In this document: in pieces, positions 47,001 to 59,974 of the stretch
How the letters are laid out: every line of letters starts with the position of its first letter
Position numbering within the stretch: the stretch's first letter is position 1
DNA from: Talinum fruticosum
Lineage: Eukaryota > Streptophyta > Magnoliopsida > Caryophyllales > Talinaceae
Direction of reading: 5' to 3'
DNA length: 64,000 nt
Assembly: GCA_021018815.1 (NCBI GenBank)
Contig: JAITYX010000048.1
Span: 3,723,501-3,787,500, forward strand
The notes under the pieces: generated by a model
Database searches by the model: none
What the model saw: only the letters and a program-made list of their open reading frames with translations
Told to the model about the DNA's origin: nothing
Translations under genes and position numbers: made by a program

Positions 47001-48275
47001 ACAATGCTTGATGGATTTATGTGAAAGATACCATTTTTTGTGTACTGAGGTAGTCAAATTTGTGTCCTATCTCAATGGGAAGATTTGAGGAAGAAAAAGG
47101 GGTAAGGGACCCCCCCAAAAAAAAAAATTGGGTTGAATGATACTCGTCTTTGTTGGAGGTTGGCGAAATACCATTCTGGTTATGAAGGGCTCTCCTTAGA
47201 CATCGGTTCAATGGAAGCTAAGGCTGCTGAGAAACTCACCACGAAATCATACTTTGAGCTTTTATCCTGTCTTTGCACCCAAACCCAACTCCACTTTTAA
47301 GTAGTTACTGCTCTTGGAAAATTATTTTGAAAGGGCTGTCATTCCTGTGAAAGTGTCTTTTAACTTTTTGTGTGGGTGGCGGCAACTGGTAATCCAAGGC
47401 AAGATCATAACTTGTGATAAATCACAGAAGTGGGAACTTTTTGTTATTAGATGCTTAATGTACGAAGGAGAGTTGGAATCCTTGGTCTCTTACTCTGTTA
47501 CCCATTTTCTAGAGCTTGCATTGTCCCTGAGTTGTGGCTAATACTATCGAACATCATTGAATGACTCGGAAGGGTTCTTTAAATGAAAAATTCTACAAAA
47601 AGTCATTAGATTTCTTCAATTATTTAGGGCAAACCATGACCATGTCAATTTTGTCACGGATGTGTCAGTACCTTGCCACAGATGCCCAAGGCTTGCCATT
47701 TCCTTGCCTTAGGCTCATAAGGCATGCCATGGCATTATTGCCATGCATGTCTCAAGGCCTTGTTGCGTATGTCCTGGGCATGCCTTAGGATGCAGGATGC
47801 TCAATGTATGCAAGTTTGGACTTTTTGGAGAAGAGATGTTTCCCTTGGGTTGATGTAGTTGCTTTTTTGTTTGTGTGACTGTCTTGTGGGACAGTTGGCC
47901 TGAATAAACGTGAACTTTCAAAAGACACCCCCTTCCCCTCAAAAAGGCCAAAATGCCCCTTATGTTTTCCATGCTTTTTCAGCGTCTCTGAAGGCTGAAC
48001 TTGTCTGAACAGGCTACAGAACAGAACTCACAAGCAGGGCAGTCTATCACAGCACAAGGGCAGTATGCACCGGCAATGGCTGGAGGACAACTCATGCAAC
48101 CACGGCCTATGGGAATGGGCCCACAACCAATACCCCTCGGGGTCCTGACATGCACCTTGATGATGAAGAAATGATGAGATTACGAGCGGAAAGGGGTGGT
48201 CGTGCTGGGGGTTGGAGTCCTGAACTCAGCAGAAAGAGGGCCCTTGAGGAAGCATTTGGGAGCCTTTGGATATGA
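41017..48275 (+). CDS. MAT1-like CDK-activating kinase (TFIIH) assembly factor; five exons, one frame break
   Basis: The nuclear MAT1 subunit joins CDK-activating kinase (CDKD with cyclin H) and tethers it to TFIIH. Exons: 41017-41084, 41693-41766, 41855-41958, 42147-42209 and 48013-48275. They encode about 190 residues: EMNIRKKIASIFNKREDDFP, SLKDYNDYLEEVEDM, then a coiled-coil-like IEGIDVAAIEAKIAQYEQEN and EELAAALAASK. A Gln/Gly/Pro-rich linker and a conserved C-terminal tail (EEMMRLRAERGGRAGGWSPE, RKRALEEAFGSLWI) follow. The first motif aligns with human MAT1 just after its RING finger; no RING is encoded here, which I believe is the usual plant form. Intron 3 has a GC donor. The last exon is out of frame unless one G is added in the G4 run 48139-48142; the conserved tail beyond argues for a sequence error. 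Arabidopsis counterpart: At4g30820. Confidence 0.88.
43435..43815. mobile_element. Two SINE-like tRNA-derived fragments in MAT1 intron 4
   Basis: On the minus strand at about 43435-43540 a box-A-like 'tagttgaggtggtagcagc' is followed about 40 bp later by a box-B-like 'caagtcccaatcccc'. On the plus strand at 43755-43815 'ttggtctagcagtggtaat' is followed by 'tttcaaggttcaaa'. Both arrangements fit pol III heads of plant SINEs. Tails and target duplications are not resolved. Confidence 0.35.
44265..45790. mobile_element. Possible nested degenerate MITE-like elements in MAT1 intron 4
   Basis: An 'agctcaagctcg'-type block at 44265-44400 is mirrored by 'gagcttggagcttgaactg' at 45665-45790. Inside it, a 'ggaaccggaactgg'-like block (44825-44930) is mirrored near 45520-45620. 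The pairs suggest one element inserted in another. Ends are too worn to fix. Confidence 0.25.
46370..46930 (+). mobile_element. L1-type LINE fragment (3' end of reverse transcriptase ORF)
   Basis: Frames contain RLKKRLLGWKTEYLIGG, FNESFLHKWLSWFMNEKDKL and, after frame changes and stops, FWHDKWCDGIPLREFFP followed by LYALVPNRDALVSDCWTS. These are the familiar landmarks between the reverse transcriptase and zf-RVT domains of plant LINEs. The fragment is heavily decayed and sits in MAT1 intron 4 in the same orientation as the gene. Confidence 0.65.
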
Positions 48276-50539
48276 AAATCACTGAAATTGCAGGTCCCAA
48301 CATTTGTAAGCTCATTTTTGAGATGTTGAAAGTGGAGCTTATGATGCGGAAATTGTATGTAATATGATTTTTAAGATCCTTTATCGACTATGAGAAAAAT
48401 GAGTGGTGAAAGTTGCATTTGATTATACCAGAGATGTAGATTTTGACATTTCAAGATCATAATATATGGTTCTTGAGCATTTTTGTTGAAATTGAAGTGT
48501 CTTCGACAGTGACACCTGTGAAAACCTTGAAAATGTCACAGATATGCAGCAGAACAACTCATCTTGGTAACTTTGTTCTATTTTATCGTTACATTTAACC
48601 AAAGTTTAATTGAATTTTCAGCATTAAAATGTTCCTCAACATTTGGCCATGTCGTTATGTGCTGGTCTTCATATAATTATGCGGTTAAGCCTAGTGGTTC
48701 ACAAAGTCTGTAGTATCCTAAATAAATATTTCAGTTTTTAAAAATACGCGGCATCTTGGACTAAAATGCTTATTGGTTCCTGAATCATGATATAATTTGC
48801 AAAATTATTATAAATACTCGTAAATGTTGGATCGTATAACTATTTTTATTGGTTCCTGAATCATGATATAATTTGCAAACTAATTATAAATACTCAGATA
48901 ACTATTTTAAAATTCTTAATGTTTGTTTTTCAGTTAAAATTATTTTATTAAATTCTACTACATGATATAAGAAAAAAAATTACGTTGAGTTAGACAAATA
49001 TGACATCTAATTCTTGTGCATGGACAACAAATAGTTACATACAATTCTACGATAGCAAAATTTGTAAATATTTTATCAGTTAATCTAACTTACATTCATA
49101 AAAATCGAGAAATTTGGTAATATAACCTTTGCTTTACACTATTTGTTATGGAGAATGAAGGAAAACTTTCACTTTGTATAAAGTAGAAAATTCGCTGACT
49201 TTTGAGGTGAATTATATGAGAGACTAATATGATGACGAAAGAAGCAACAACTGAGCAATAGAAAGTAGGGTTCATCATGATAAGAGCATGTTTGTGTTAT
49301 GTTTTTTTTTTTTTTGGGTTTTTATTATTATTTTTGACTTATCATTGGGGATTGGCCTAATCTACTATTGTCCCCCATCATGGTTGCACTGGTTTCCACT
49401 CGTTCATTGGTTGAAATGAAAATTTTCCCCCTCTTCTTTTATTTCCACTTACTTTTAACGACTTTTTTTAAAAAATGGTGATCTAGAGGGCAGAAAATAA
49501 ATCATAAAAGAATGTGGTTCCCTTTGAATTTTTCTAAAATTATATTAATTAATTTACTTCTCTCTCTCACTCTAACCTAATTTCTTCATTAATTTTTGGT
49601 AATTTTTTATTAGAAAGTGCTCGTGTTTTATGTATTTTTTATTTGGAAGTTTTAGGTTTGCCATATAGCTTTTTGTTAATTTCTCAAATTCAACAACCTC
49701 AACTTTGTATCATTGTTTTGATAAAAAATTAAATAAAATTGTATCATTGTTTTTAATAATCCCCATGGCTTTGAATGGATTATTTCACATGTTTAGTTCT
49801 TTGTAGCATGCATATGTAAATGTAAGAGTGTAAAGACATTAAAATTTAACAAGCAAAAACTCCTTCATACTTCCTCTCTCTCATCTTCTCCCATAGGACA
49901 AAAAACCCTAGCCACCTCCATCTTCTCTAGTTAGGGGTTACCATTAGTCACAAATGCTGGTGGTAAATCCCAATCTTCTTCTTTTTAACGCCTTATCTTA
50001 ATTATAGTTAGATTTATAATTAGTTTTATATCTTTTTAAATAATTCTCTCTATTTAGGTTTGATTCTTTTATAGTGTGGATTTTGGTTTCTCACCATAGT
50101 ATGAGTTTTATCTCTCACTCTTGTGCGAGTTTCGTAGATATGAAGGTGCTAGATTGTAAAAGATGATTGGAAATTTTATCATATGAAGTCCGTTTATTTT
50201 GATTTGAGGATGAGTTGACGATGAAATTTCATAAGGTTATATCATGACGATCTTCCTCACAAGTGTAGCCTATTATGTCAAATGGATACTTTCTCCAAAA
50301 AGTTATACTATAGTTAGTCGATATTCAGGAAAGACACAATGACATTGAAGAACACGGTTAGTAGGAAAAAAGATGCTACAAGATTAGATCCAGTCAATAG
50401 ATTTACCATTAACTTTTTGGAGATGAATATTTATTTGATATTTTAAATGTATTCTTGTTAGATGATTTTCATTGTATATGTCGTATAATTTTTCTTTACC
50501 GAATATCCCTTTCTTCGTTAAAATAAAAACACACACCTT
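48276..50539. other. Intergenic; 3' flank of MAT1 and a 76-bp direct repeat
   Basis: The first few hundred bases are likely the MAT1 3' untranslated region. At 48771 and 48847 the block 'tattggttcctgaatcatga' plus about 25 further bases occurs twice, a tandem duplication with a period of 76 bp. No gene was seen to 50539. Confidence 0.45.
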
Positions 50540-51212
50540 TGTTAAAAAATGAGCAAAGAAATATAGCGGAAACGATTTGGATGTGAGATATTAAGAAAAT
50601 AGATAAGAAGGCAAAATAAAGATGAACACTGAATTTTATGTGGAAACCCAAAATAGGGATAAAACCACGGACGGAAGTACAAAATCCACTAAATCGAATG
50701 CGTACAAAATTCAATCTCAAGGGGCATGAAAACACAATGAGATTAGAATAAAAGAGATTACAAACACTCACTCACAATACCTAAAGTGGACAATTTAGAT
50801 AAATCCACAAAGACTAATGTTGTAGAAGATGGATGAAATTTGGTATGAATTTGGGATGGATTGGTGAATGAAAATGGTGGAATTTATAATGGAGTTTGAA
50901 GCTATGCCATTATTACTACAAGACAGTAAAACTAGCCATTAACCTTACAATAACCTCATGTAACAGCTACAACCGGACAAAGACAAAAAGCCACACAAAA
51001 ACTGCAGAAACTGAAGCTGAAGCCCAACACGGGCCGTGTTGGCGGACATTGGCTGCCCGTGTTGGGTGCTGGAGGCCACTTTTCTGGGTCGTCTTTGAGC
51101 ACGACTCATTTTACTTCGAGTATGGTCCGTTTCCCTTGCAACAAGACCCATATGCAGAGAAAATTGAGTATAGCACGTCTTTTGAATGAGATTTTGGCCA
51201 CCACACCTAACA
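50540..51212 (-). mobile_element. Solo LTR-like remnant, copia type (minus orientation)
   Basis: The minus strand begins TGTTAGGTGTGGTGGCC and ends near ttttttaaca, comparable in ends and internal layout to the copia LTRs at 52823 and 55083 but diverged. It has a GC-rich middle with the word 'cccaacacgggccgtgttgg'. No protein coding or second LTR is attached, and flanking 5-mers do not match. Confidence 0.45.
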
Positions 51213-52817
51213 ATTAATTAGATTGATTAATGTGGCTTAAATTATTATATTTATTCAAATTAGGTCTCCAATTTATTTAACTTTAACCTGAGAACTAGCC
51301 TCCAATGGACATCATATCATATAAAATCTGGGCATCGAAAATGTGACCCTAGCTCTAGTAGCTAACATTAGTCTGGATTGTGGTAGCCATATTAGATATG
51401 TAATAATAATTGGTGGGAAAGGCTTTATTATATTTTCTGATTTGTGAGTGGAGGAAGTAGTGATGTATAGAAATCGACAATTCTTATTTTTTATTTTTTC
51501 TCCAAAGTGAGAAAACAGCCTCCATTCTCCCACTCAATTCTGCTTTGTGAAGCACCAAAAGAACCCCCAAAAAAAAGTCATCAACTTTGGTGCACTCACA
51601 TAGAGAATTTTTTTGATGCCCCATCAATATCTCCTTCACCAAAGAGAAATGTCATGGGGTAGCACTACATATTTTTAGTGCCAAGTAGAGGATTACCCCT
51701 AAAATGGGACTAAAAACAATAGGCCTAGCTAGCTAGCTATAATAATTGTACCAAATTTCAAAGGAAAAAAGGCCATAATAATTGTATCAATAATCTTGTC
51801 CATGATATGCCAATAGTTTGAAAAAGATTCTACTTTTGAGTATTATATACTCAAAATTAGGATCATGTGAAATTTTACATGCTTCTTCATCCTTTCATGT
51901 TTCTAGCCAAACTATTGCTAGTCATTCAAGCAATTGATATAATCTTGTCCATGATTTGCCAATAATGGATAAATTTCTTTAATTGAAAGTTATATGTCAT
52001 CTGCAATAAGAATCAAACTTAAACAAATTTATAACTAATATAACAAATAAATCTTTCGATTGAAAGAGCTAATTGAAACTCTTGTAAACGTTTCTCTTCC
52101 ATTGAATCATTATTTCATCATATAGTCTCTAACGAGGATACCCACAAATCTTATATAGTCTTCCTGTTGATTAGATTTATTTATTGCATTAGTCCAAATT
52201 TAAAAAGTTGATACTCATTGTGGACCGATCCGACAATCAATTAATAATTCAACCACATAAAATCATAATACCATGAAAATAAACTGATAGAATTGTTCTA
52301 AAAGCGAAAAATACTACCACTCATTTAAAGAAAATATGGAGATACTCTCACAAATAGAAAGAGATAATATTACTATAAGGTAATTAGACAACTTGCCTTA
52401 ATAGAGACACCTACATATGTATTTTCTCTCCATCCTCTTTATAATCTTTCTACGTCTAAGTTAAGGTTTTACATTATCCAACTGAGAAGGCCGATACAAA
52501 TATAAAATACACTATTAGTTATTAATGAACTTTGTACAAATAACAATGCCTGTGAAACCTTAATTTTCTAAAAATAGGTCGATGTTTTCAGCTTTAGAAT
52601 CTGGCAATTCTGTTTTTTTGTATGGTTATTTTGTTAATATGGAACTAATCTTAAATAGAAGTGAAGGGTGATAGTCGCATATTTAACAATACCTAAGGTG
52701 GATAACCCATTCAAAAATATCCTAACTAGATTTCTTTGTACAAGCCATATATTAGCCTCTTCAGTCGATCCAATATTAACCCAAACCTATTCGGCACAAA
52801 AACCTAGGATTTTAGAC
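51213..52817. other. AT-rich intergenic DNA
   Basis: No coding region or RNA gene. 'tcttgtccatgat(a/t)tgccaata' occurs twice (near 51794 and 51943). Otherwise nothing was identified. Confidence 0.45.
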
Positions 52818-52822
52818 AAGAT

Positions 52823-53404
52823 TGTTAAGATCGGAGTTCACTTAAACAAATAAACTGGAACAAAAAGAAACAACAAAGATGGGACATAAGATTTTTTAAT
52901 GTGAAAAAATTCAAACTGGAAAAAAAAAAAAAAACCACGAACCAATACACTAGAAACTGAGTAGCTTACAAAGAATTTCACTCAAGCTAATCCTAACTTA
53001 TACTTTGTAATTCCACTACTCTATACAACAATGGAGGATTATATAACATTATATAGTCATTACTTTCTATACGACAATGGAGGATTATACAACATTATGT
53101 AGTCATTACTGAGTAAATACACGCATTAACAAGCCTTAAATCTCATTAACCTGAATCATAACCTAAGAAAACGGCCAAGAGTCGAAGAGCCGAGGCACTG
53201 GATAGCTGGCACGGGCTGTGTTGTCTAGCACAGGCCTTGCCAACCAACACAACTAGCTCTGTGTTGGCTGCTGCCGAGCAGCTCTTAGCCCTTTTCGTCC
53301 GACACGTCTCGTGCACGATGTCCGTCACTCGTTTTTGCCGTTTTTGTCCCGTAATGCAATTTTCTTGAGGCCAAACTCACCCATTAGGCTCCACACACCC
53401 AACA
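52823..53404 (-). repeat. Copia 3' LTR
   Basis: Downstream LTR in the element's own orientation. It carries an internal duplication of about 58 bp around 53025-53105 ('acaatggaggattata...agtcattac') that the other LTR lacks. Confidence 0.85.
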
Positions 53405-53897
53405 ATTTCCCATTTGGAGACTAATGGATCACCTCTTTTGTTGCATTCATCTAGATCACCGAAACCCGACCCCTTCATTAAGAGAGACCCATCGACGCCT
53501 TTCACTTGCCTTAATATTTCGGTACCTTTTCCTTAGATTAGCTCCTTTTCCGGATTTCCGCAATATAAGATTTCAAGCCCATCTTCACCACCCGACGTGA
53601 ACTCCCACTCGGATTGATCAACCTCTTGCACATATTTTCCATGCAAAATTGGCTCACGAGCGTTAGCCATCAAAACATAATGAAGAAAAAGTTTATACCT
53701 CCGGGCTTTACCTTCGTTGACAACGCTCGCTTCTTCATTACCCTCGGTTCTTGCAATTTACCTTGTGGAGCACTTGATGACCTGTTTGTAGACCCAACAA
53801 AAACCCGTCATCCTTTTCAACTCCCACTATAGCAAATCCCCTTTTAAGTCTTTCACCCCGAGACTCCCACTGGAGCTGTTAACCACGACATTCATAG

Positions 53898-55043
53898 CTA
53901 AGGCACTACAACCCCGCTAGAGTATAAAAATCTAGATTTTATACCCCTAGCCATAACTAATGCCCCTTTAATAATTTTCCAACTACCATTACAAAATTTT
54001 ATTAGATACCTCGACTCATCTAATTGACTAATCGAAATTAAACTCTTAGCCAACCCCGGGATATGCCTAACTCCATGCAATATCCAAAACCCCCCACTTG
54101 AGGTTTTGCTCCTCACATCCCCCTTGCCTAATATATCCAAACTCTTCCCATTTGCAACGAACACTTTGCCAAAGTCTCCCGCAACAAAATTATGAAACAA
54201 GTTCTTACTAGACCTGGAATGAAACGAAGCCCCATAATCCACTACCCAAGACTCAATAGGATTTTCCGCACTCATCACAAGTGTATCACCTACATCTTCC
54301 ATAGAATTAATAGAATTCCGATCATCAAACTTTTTAGGACAATTTTTCTTAAAATGTCTCTTATCGCCATAGTCCCAACAAACAGCCTCCCCGAGTTTTG
54401 GGAACGACCCCGTGCTTTGGATTTTGACCGGCCCTTTTGTTTCTCCCTACCCCTAACATAAAAAGCATTTCCCAACAAATCCATCGTATCTTTCTTGCAG
54501 ATACTCTCGCTCAAGATCACATCCTGGACCTCATCATATTTTAATGCATTAGACCCCTAGCACTACTAATCGTAGACACTATGATATCTCATGACTCGGG
54601 TAACAAAGACACCAAAATCAAGGTTTTAACTTCATCCTCAAAATTTATTTTCACCAAAGAAAGATTAGAGAAGATCATATTAAACTCATTAATATGATCC
54701 GCTACGCTAGTGTCATCAACCATTTTTAAATCAAACAACCAACACATGAGATTTACCTTATTCATTACCAAAGATTTCTCATACAAGTTGGACAACACCT
54801 CCAACAACCTCTTCGTCGTTGTTTGTTCCATCACGTTGAATGCCATATTCCGCGCCAACGTCAATCTCACTGTCGTAAGAGCTTGTCGATCAAGCAAATC
54901 CCATTTCTTTTTCTCCATATCAGCGAGCTTCTCTCCGAGGGGTTGAAATAACTCCTTCTAGTATAACAAGTTCTCGACTTGCATTTTCCGAACGCAAAGT
55001 CCTTGCCGTCAAACCTCTCGATTTTCACCTTTTCGTCTTCCAT
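53898..55043 (-). pseudogene. Copia gag-protease remnant
   Basis: Starting at ATG 55043 the gag frame (FDGKDFAF...) breaks after a few codons by one missing base. It resumes as EKKKWDLLDRQALTTVRLTL, TSVADHINEFNMIFSNL, the UBN2-type gag domain. A basic/serine tract (GRSKSKARGRSQNSGR) leads to a zinc-knuckle relic, CWDYGDKRHFKKNC, where the second cysteine is Tyr. The protease site is WVVDYGASFHS; the catalytic D-S/T-G triad has become D-Y-G. It ends after GVRHIPGLAKSLISISQLDE, a gag-pre-integrase motif. Inactive. Confidence 0.8.
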
Positions 55044-55082
55044 GTTTGTGAACTCTCAACCTCACCTCGCTTTGATACCAAT

Positions 55083-55581
55083 TGTTAGGATCAGAGCACA
55101 CTCAAACAAATAGATTGGAACAAAAAGAAATAAAAGATGGGACACAAGATTTTTTAACGTGAAAAAATCCAAACTGGGAAAAACCACGAATCGATGCACT
55201 AGAAACCGAGTAGCTTACAAAGAATTTCACTCAAGCTAATCCTAGCTTACACTTTGTAATTCTACTAATTTATTCAATAATGGAGAATTACACAGTATTA
55301 TATAGCCGTTATCGAGTAAATACACGCATTAACAAGCCTTAACTCTCATTAACTCGAACCATAATTGAAGAAAACGATCAAGAATCAAAGAGCCGAGGCA
55401 CTTGTGTTTTCCGTGCCAACCACCACAACCAGCCCGTGTTGGTTGCTGCCCAGCAGCACTTTGCCCTTTTCGTCCGACACGTCCCCGTGCTCGATGTTTC
55501 TCGCCCGTGTTTGTCATTTCCTGCCACATAACGTGATTTTCTCGAGCCCAAACTAACCCATTAGGCTTCACACACCCAACA
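55083..55581 (-). repeat. Copia 5' LTR
   Basis: Upstream LTR in the element's orientation, immediately preceded (plus strand 55069-55080) by the initiator-Met-type primer-binding site complement. Confidence 0.85.
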
Positions 55582-55586
55582 AAGAT

Positions 55587-57370
55587 TTGGAGACTCAAAT
55601 CTATTTAGATGAAACTGCTGACCCATTTATATTATTAATACTCTACAAGCTTTCCGCAATGACAACTGATCACCTCAACTAGCACCGACAAAATTGTCCA
55701 ATTTGATTATCCAAATTCGTTAGACCCGAAAAAACCAGGTCTAAGTATGAATTTTTTATCCGAATTTTAATTTCGGACATAAAATTTTCCTCTTTCGTTG
55801 TCTGAACCCGATTTTAACCCGAATTTACGTTTATCTAAATTGTCCGACCCAAAAAATGGATATCGGACTAAAAATTTCGTCCGATGACTGATTTATCTAA
55901 CCCAATTTAGTTTCGAATCCGAATTTTTGCCAGCGCTAACCTCAACCATGCCACTTTGTAAAATGGTATATGTTGGGCAAAAAGGAACCGAATGTAGTTG
56001 ACAATCTCCTCCAGCACGAACAAAAGCCATATCATTAGGATGTTTTGTTAGAAACTGGGAATGTCCAACAACAGTATGTTTATGAAATTTTCTGTTTCTT
56101 TTTTTCTCTACATTTTGCTGTTGAGTACAATCTAAAAAGCCATTCACTCTTAGGCTCTGTAGATTGCCACTCGAAAAGAGCTCAAACATCAGAGTCTGAA
56201 GTTTCTGTAACTTGGTCCTTTTTATTATAAAAAACTTTTTTAATGTTTTATGTTTAGAAGAAAAATAAAATATTAAATGCACTTTTTCTAACTATTTGGT
56301 TGACCCAACTGCATGTTCGAATTGTCGAATTTAACTGTAGTTTAAGACCTTTTGTTTTATTAATGTGTGATAATCCCATTTTTATATATATGCTTCACAA
56401 ATAGAAATATGCATTATTATTTTAAAATGTGATATTCATCTTTATTTACCTCCACCAATCGATAATAACATTTGCCTACATTGATGTCATACCAATAATT
56501 TAAAAGTAACCAAAATCACTAAGTTGTTTCCACATTTGTAAAATAACATATTCAAACCCATTTTTCAAAGTTGAATGACCCTATAAATACACGAGGAAAA
56601 GAATTTATTGAAATTAAAGAAGCTCTTAGTGGCTAAAGTTTATGAAGATAGTGTAAAAAAGTTTGAAGAGGAACCTGTTTTTGAGAAAGACGACATTATT
56701 GAGTTGAAATTGTGTGCGATTTGACCTCGGCCAATTTTATTTTGACTTTTTTTTTTTTTTTACAATTAAGAAAGACAATTTTGAAATATATATAACATCA
56801 GTTTTTGTAGTTACGTTACAAATTCTATATAAATGTATAAGTAGACTTTAAAATACAATTAAGATGTTGGGTAATTGTTTTTTTCTCACAAGGTTTCTAC
56901 CTATATCATCATCAGGTGACGTAAATGTATCAGTAGGCTTTAAAATACATCCTAAGTTGGCCATCAGCTAATATATTAGCCTCTTAAAAAATATGTCTAA
57001 CTAAAAACCAAATAAACAATAAAATTATTGCTTGAGTAATAATCTGATGGTTGCTTTCACTTTGGATGTGGTTTGGCTATGAATTTGGAAAATGACTGAA
57101 ATTCTTTCCAGAATGACGATTCCACTGAAGCATGCGAAGGTGCAGTCATATCTGTAATGTTTGTTACTTTGTGATGTTTCATCGTCTCCATAAATGTTTC
57201 AATTTAGGATGTATATCCCTACTCATGTAATCAAGAGTTGATACACCACTTCATTATCTGATCACTTATTTATTAAAGGCACAGTTACAGATAGATCCAA
57301 TGTATTGAATGATGATCCTGTAACTTCATTTTATAATTAGGGTCTATTCGAACTTACATACAAAACGCAC
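55587..57370. other. Intergenic; one unexplained minus-strand frame
   Basis: At 55893-56282 a minus-strand frame of 129 residues contains a well-composed stretch (LFSSGNLQSLRVNGFLD, HSQFLTKHPNDMAFVRAGGD, CQLHSVPFCPTYTILQSG) that looks like real protein. It has no convincing start, and I do not recognise it. It may be a captured exon. From 55690 to 55925 the DNA is made of repetitive ccgaa/ttcgg words. The remainder is featureless. Confidence 0.35.
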
Positions 57371-57374
57371 GCAA

Positions 57375-57650
57375 ACATAAATATAATCAGAAATGAACAA
57401 TAAACGAACATAAAAGATAAAAAAGGAACATAAAAGAACATAAACGAACATAAATGAACATAAAAAGGAGAAAGGAACATAAAAGAAAAGAAACGAACAT
57501 AAACGAATACATAAACGAACATAAACGAATAGAAATGAGTTGTTAAAACAAGAAAGGAACGAACATAAAAGAACGTCAACGAACATAAACGAACATAAAC
57601 GAATATAGAAGAGCATAAATGAACATAAAACATAAATAAATTATGTTTTT
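57375..57650. repeat. GAACATAAAC minisatellite
   Basis: About 20 variable copies of a 10-bp unit (cgaacataaa, aatgaacata, gaacataaaa). The minus strand is open in two overlapping frames, giving Phe/Val/Tyr/Cys-rich repeats (FVYVRLCSFMF). This is a by-product of the unit length and lack of stops, not evidence for a gene. Confidence 0.75.
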
Positions 57651-58140
57651 CACGTAAAGTCGAACATACTCCGAAAATTATATCATGATCACGCAACCAC
57701 CCAATTCTTATATGGTATTAGTTAAACTACCATGATTGGTGGTTTAAGTAAAAAAAAAAAAATCGAAAAAAGTCGTATTCAAATACAAATATCACATAAT
57801 TCTCACACATACTTTCTCTATCAATATTTTAAGTACGTTCTCTCTCTTCCTCCAAGCACACTCGTTCTCTCTTGCTCTCTTTCTCTCTATACCTTTTCCT
57901 TTATTTTTTCCAAATTTCTTTCAGTTTACACATCGATTTTGATTTTTAATCGTTAAATTGCTTCCTTTCTTCGATTTATGTCCAATTTCGTTCAAATTTC
58001 ATCGCATTCAATTTTCATTTAACCAAATTCATCTCGATTTATTTTTTACTTTCAATTGCAATCGATGTTGAAGATATGAGGTTTGATTTAGTAAGATTTC
58101 TTCTAATTTATTCTTTGACTTTGATTTCGATGATTGATCG
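57651..58140. other. AT-rich intergenic DNA
   Basis: A CT-rich stretch at 57838-57900 resembles a leader, but no coding sequence follows. Confidence 0.4.

Positions 58141-59974
<1,834 letters not shown>

Larger units (their letters stand above)
52823..55581 (-). mobile_element. Ty1/copia LTR retrotransposon, internally deleted, TSD AAGAT
   Basis: LTRs lie at 52823-53404 and 55083-55581 (each tgtta...cccaaca on the plus strand). AAGAT flanks the element at 52818-52822 and 55582-55586, a perfect 5-bp duplication. In the minus orientation a primer-binding site TGGTATCAAAGC (55069-55080) follows the 5' LTR. A purine tract (ccaaatgggaaat) precedes the 3' LTR. Only gag and protease/pre-integrase pieces remain; integrase, reverse transcriptase and RNase H are absent. 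The left LTR is longer (582 against 499 bp), largely because it duplicates a 'caatggaggattata' segment. Confidence 0.88.
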
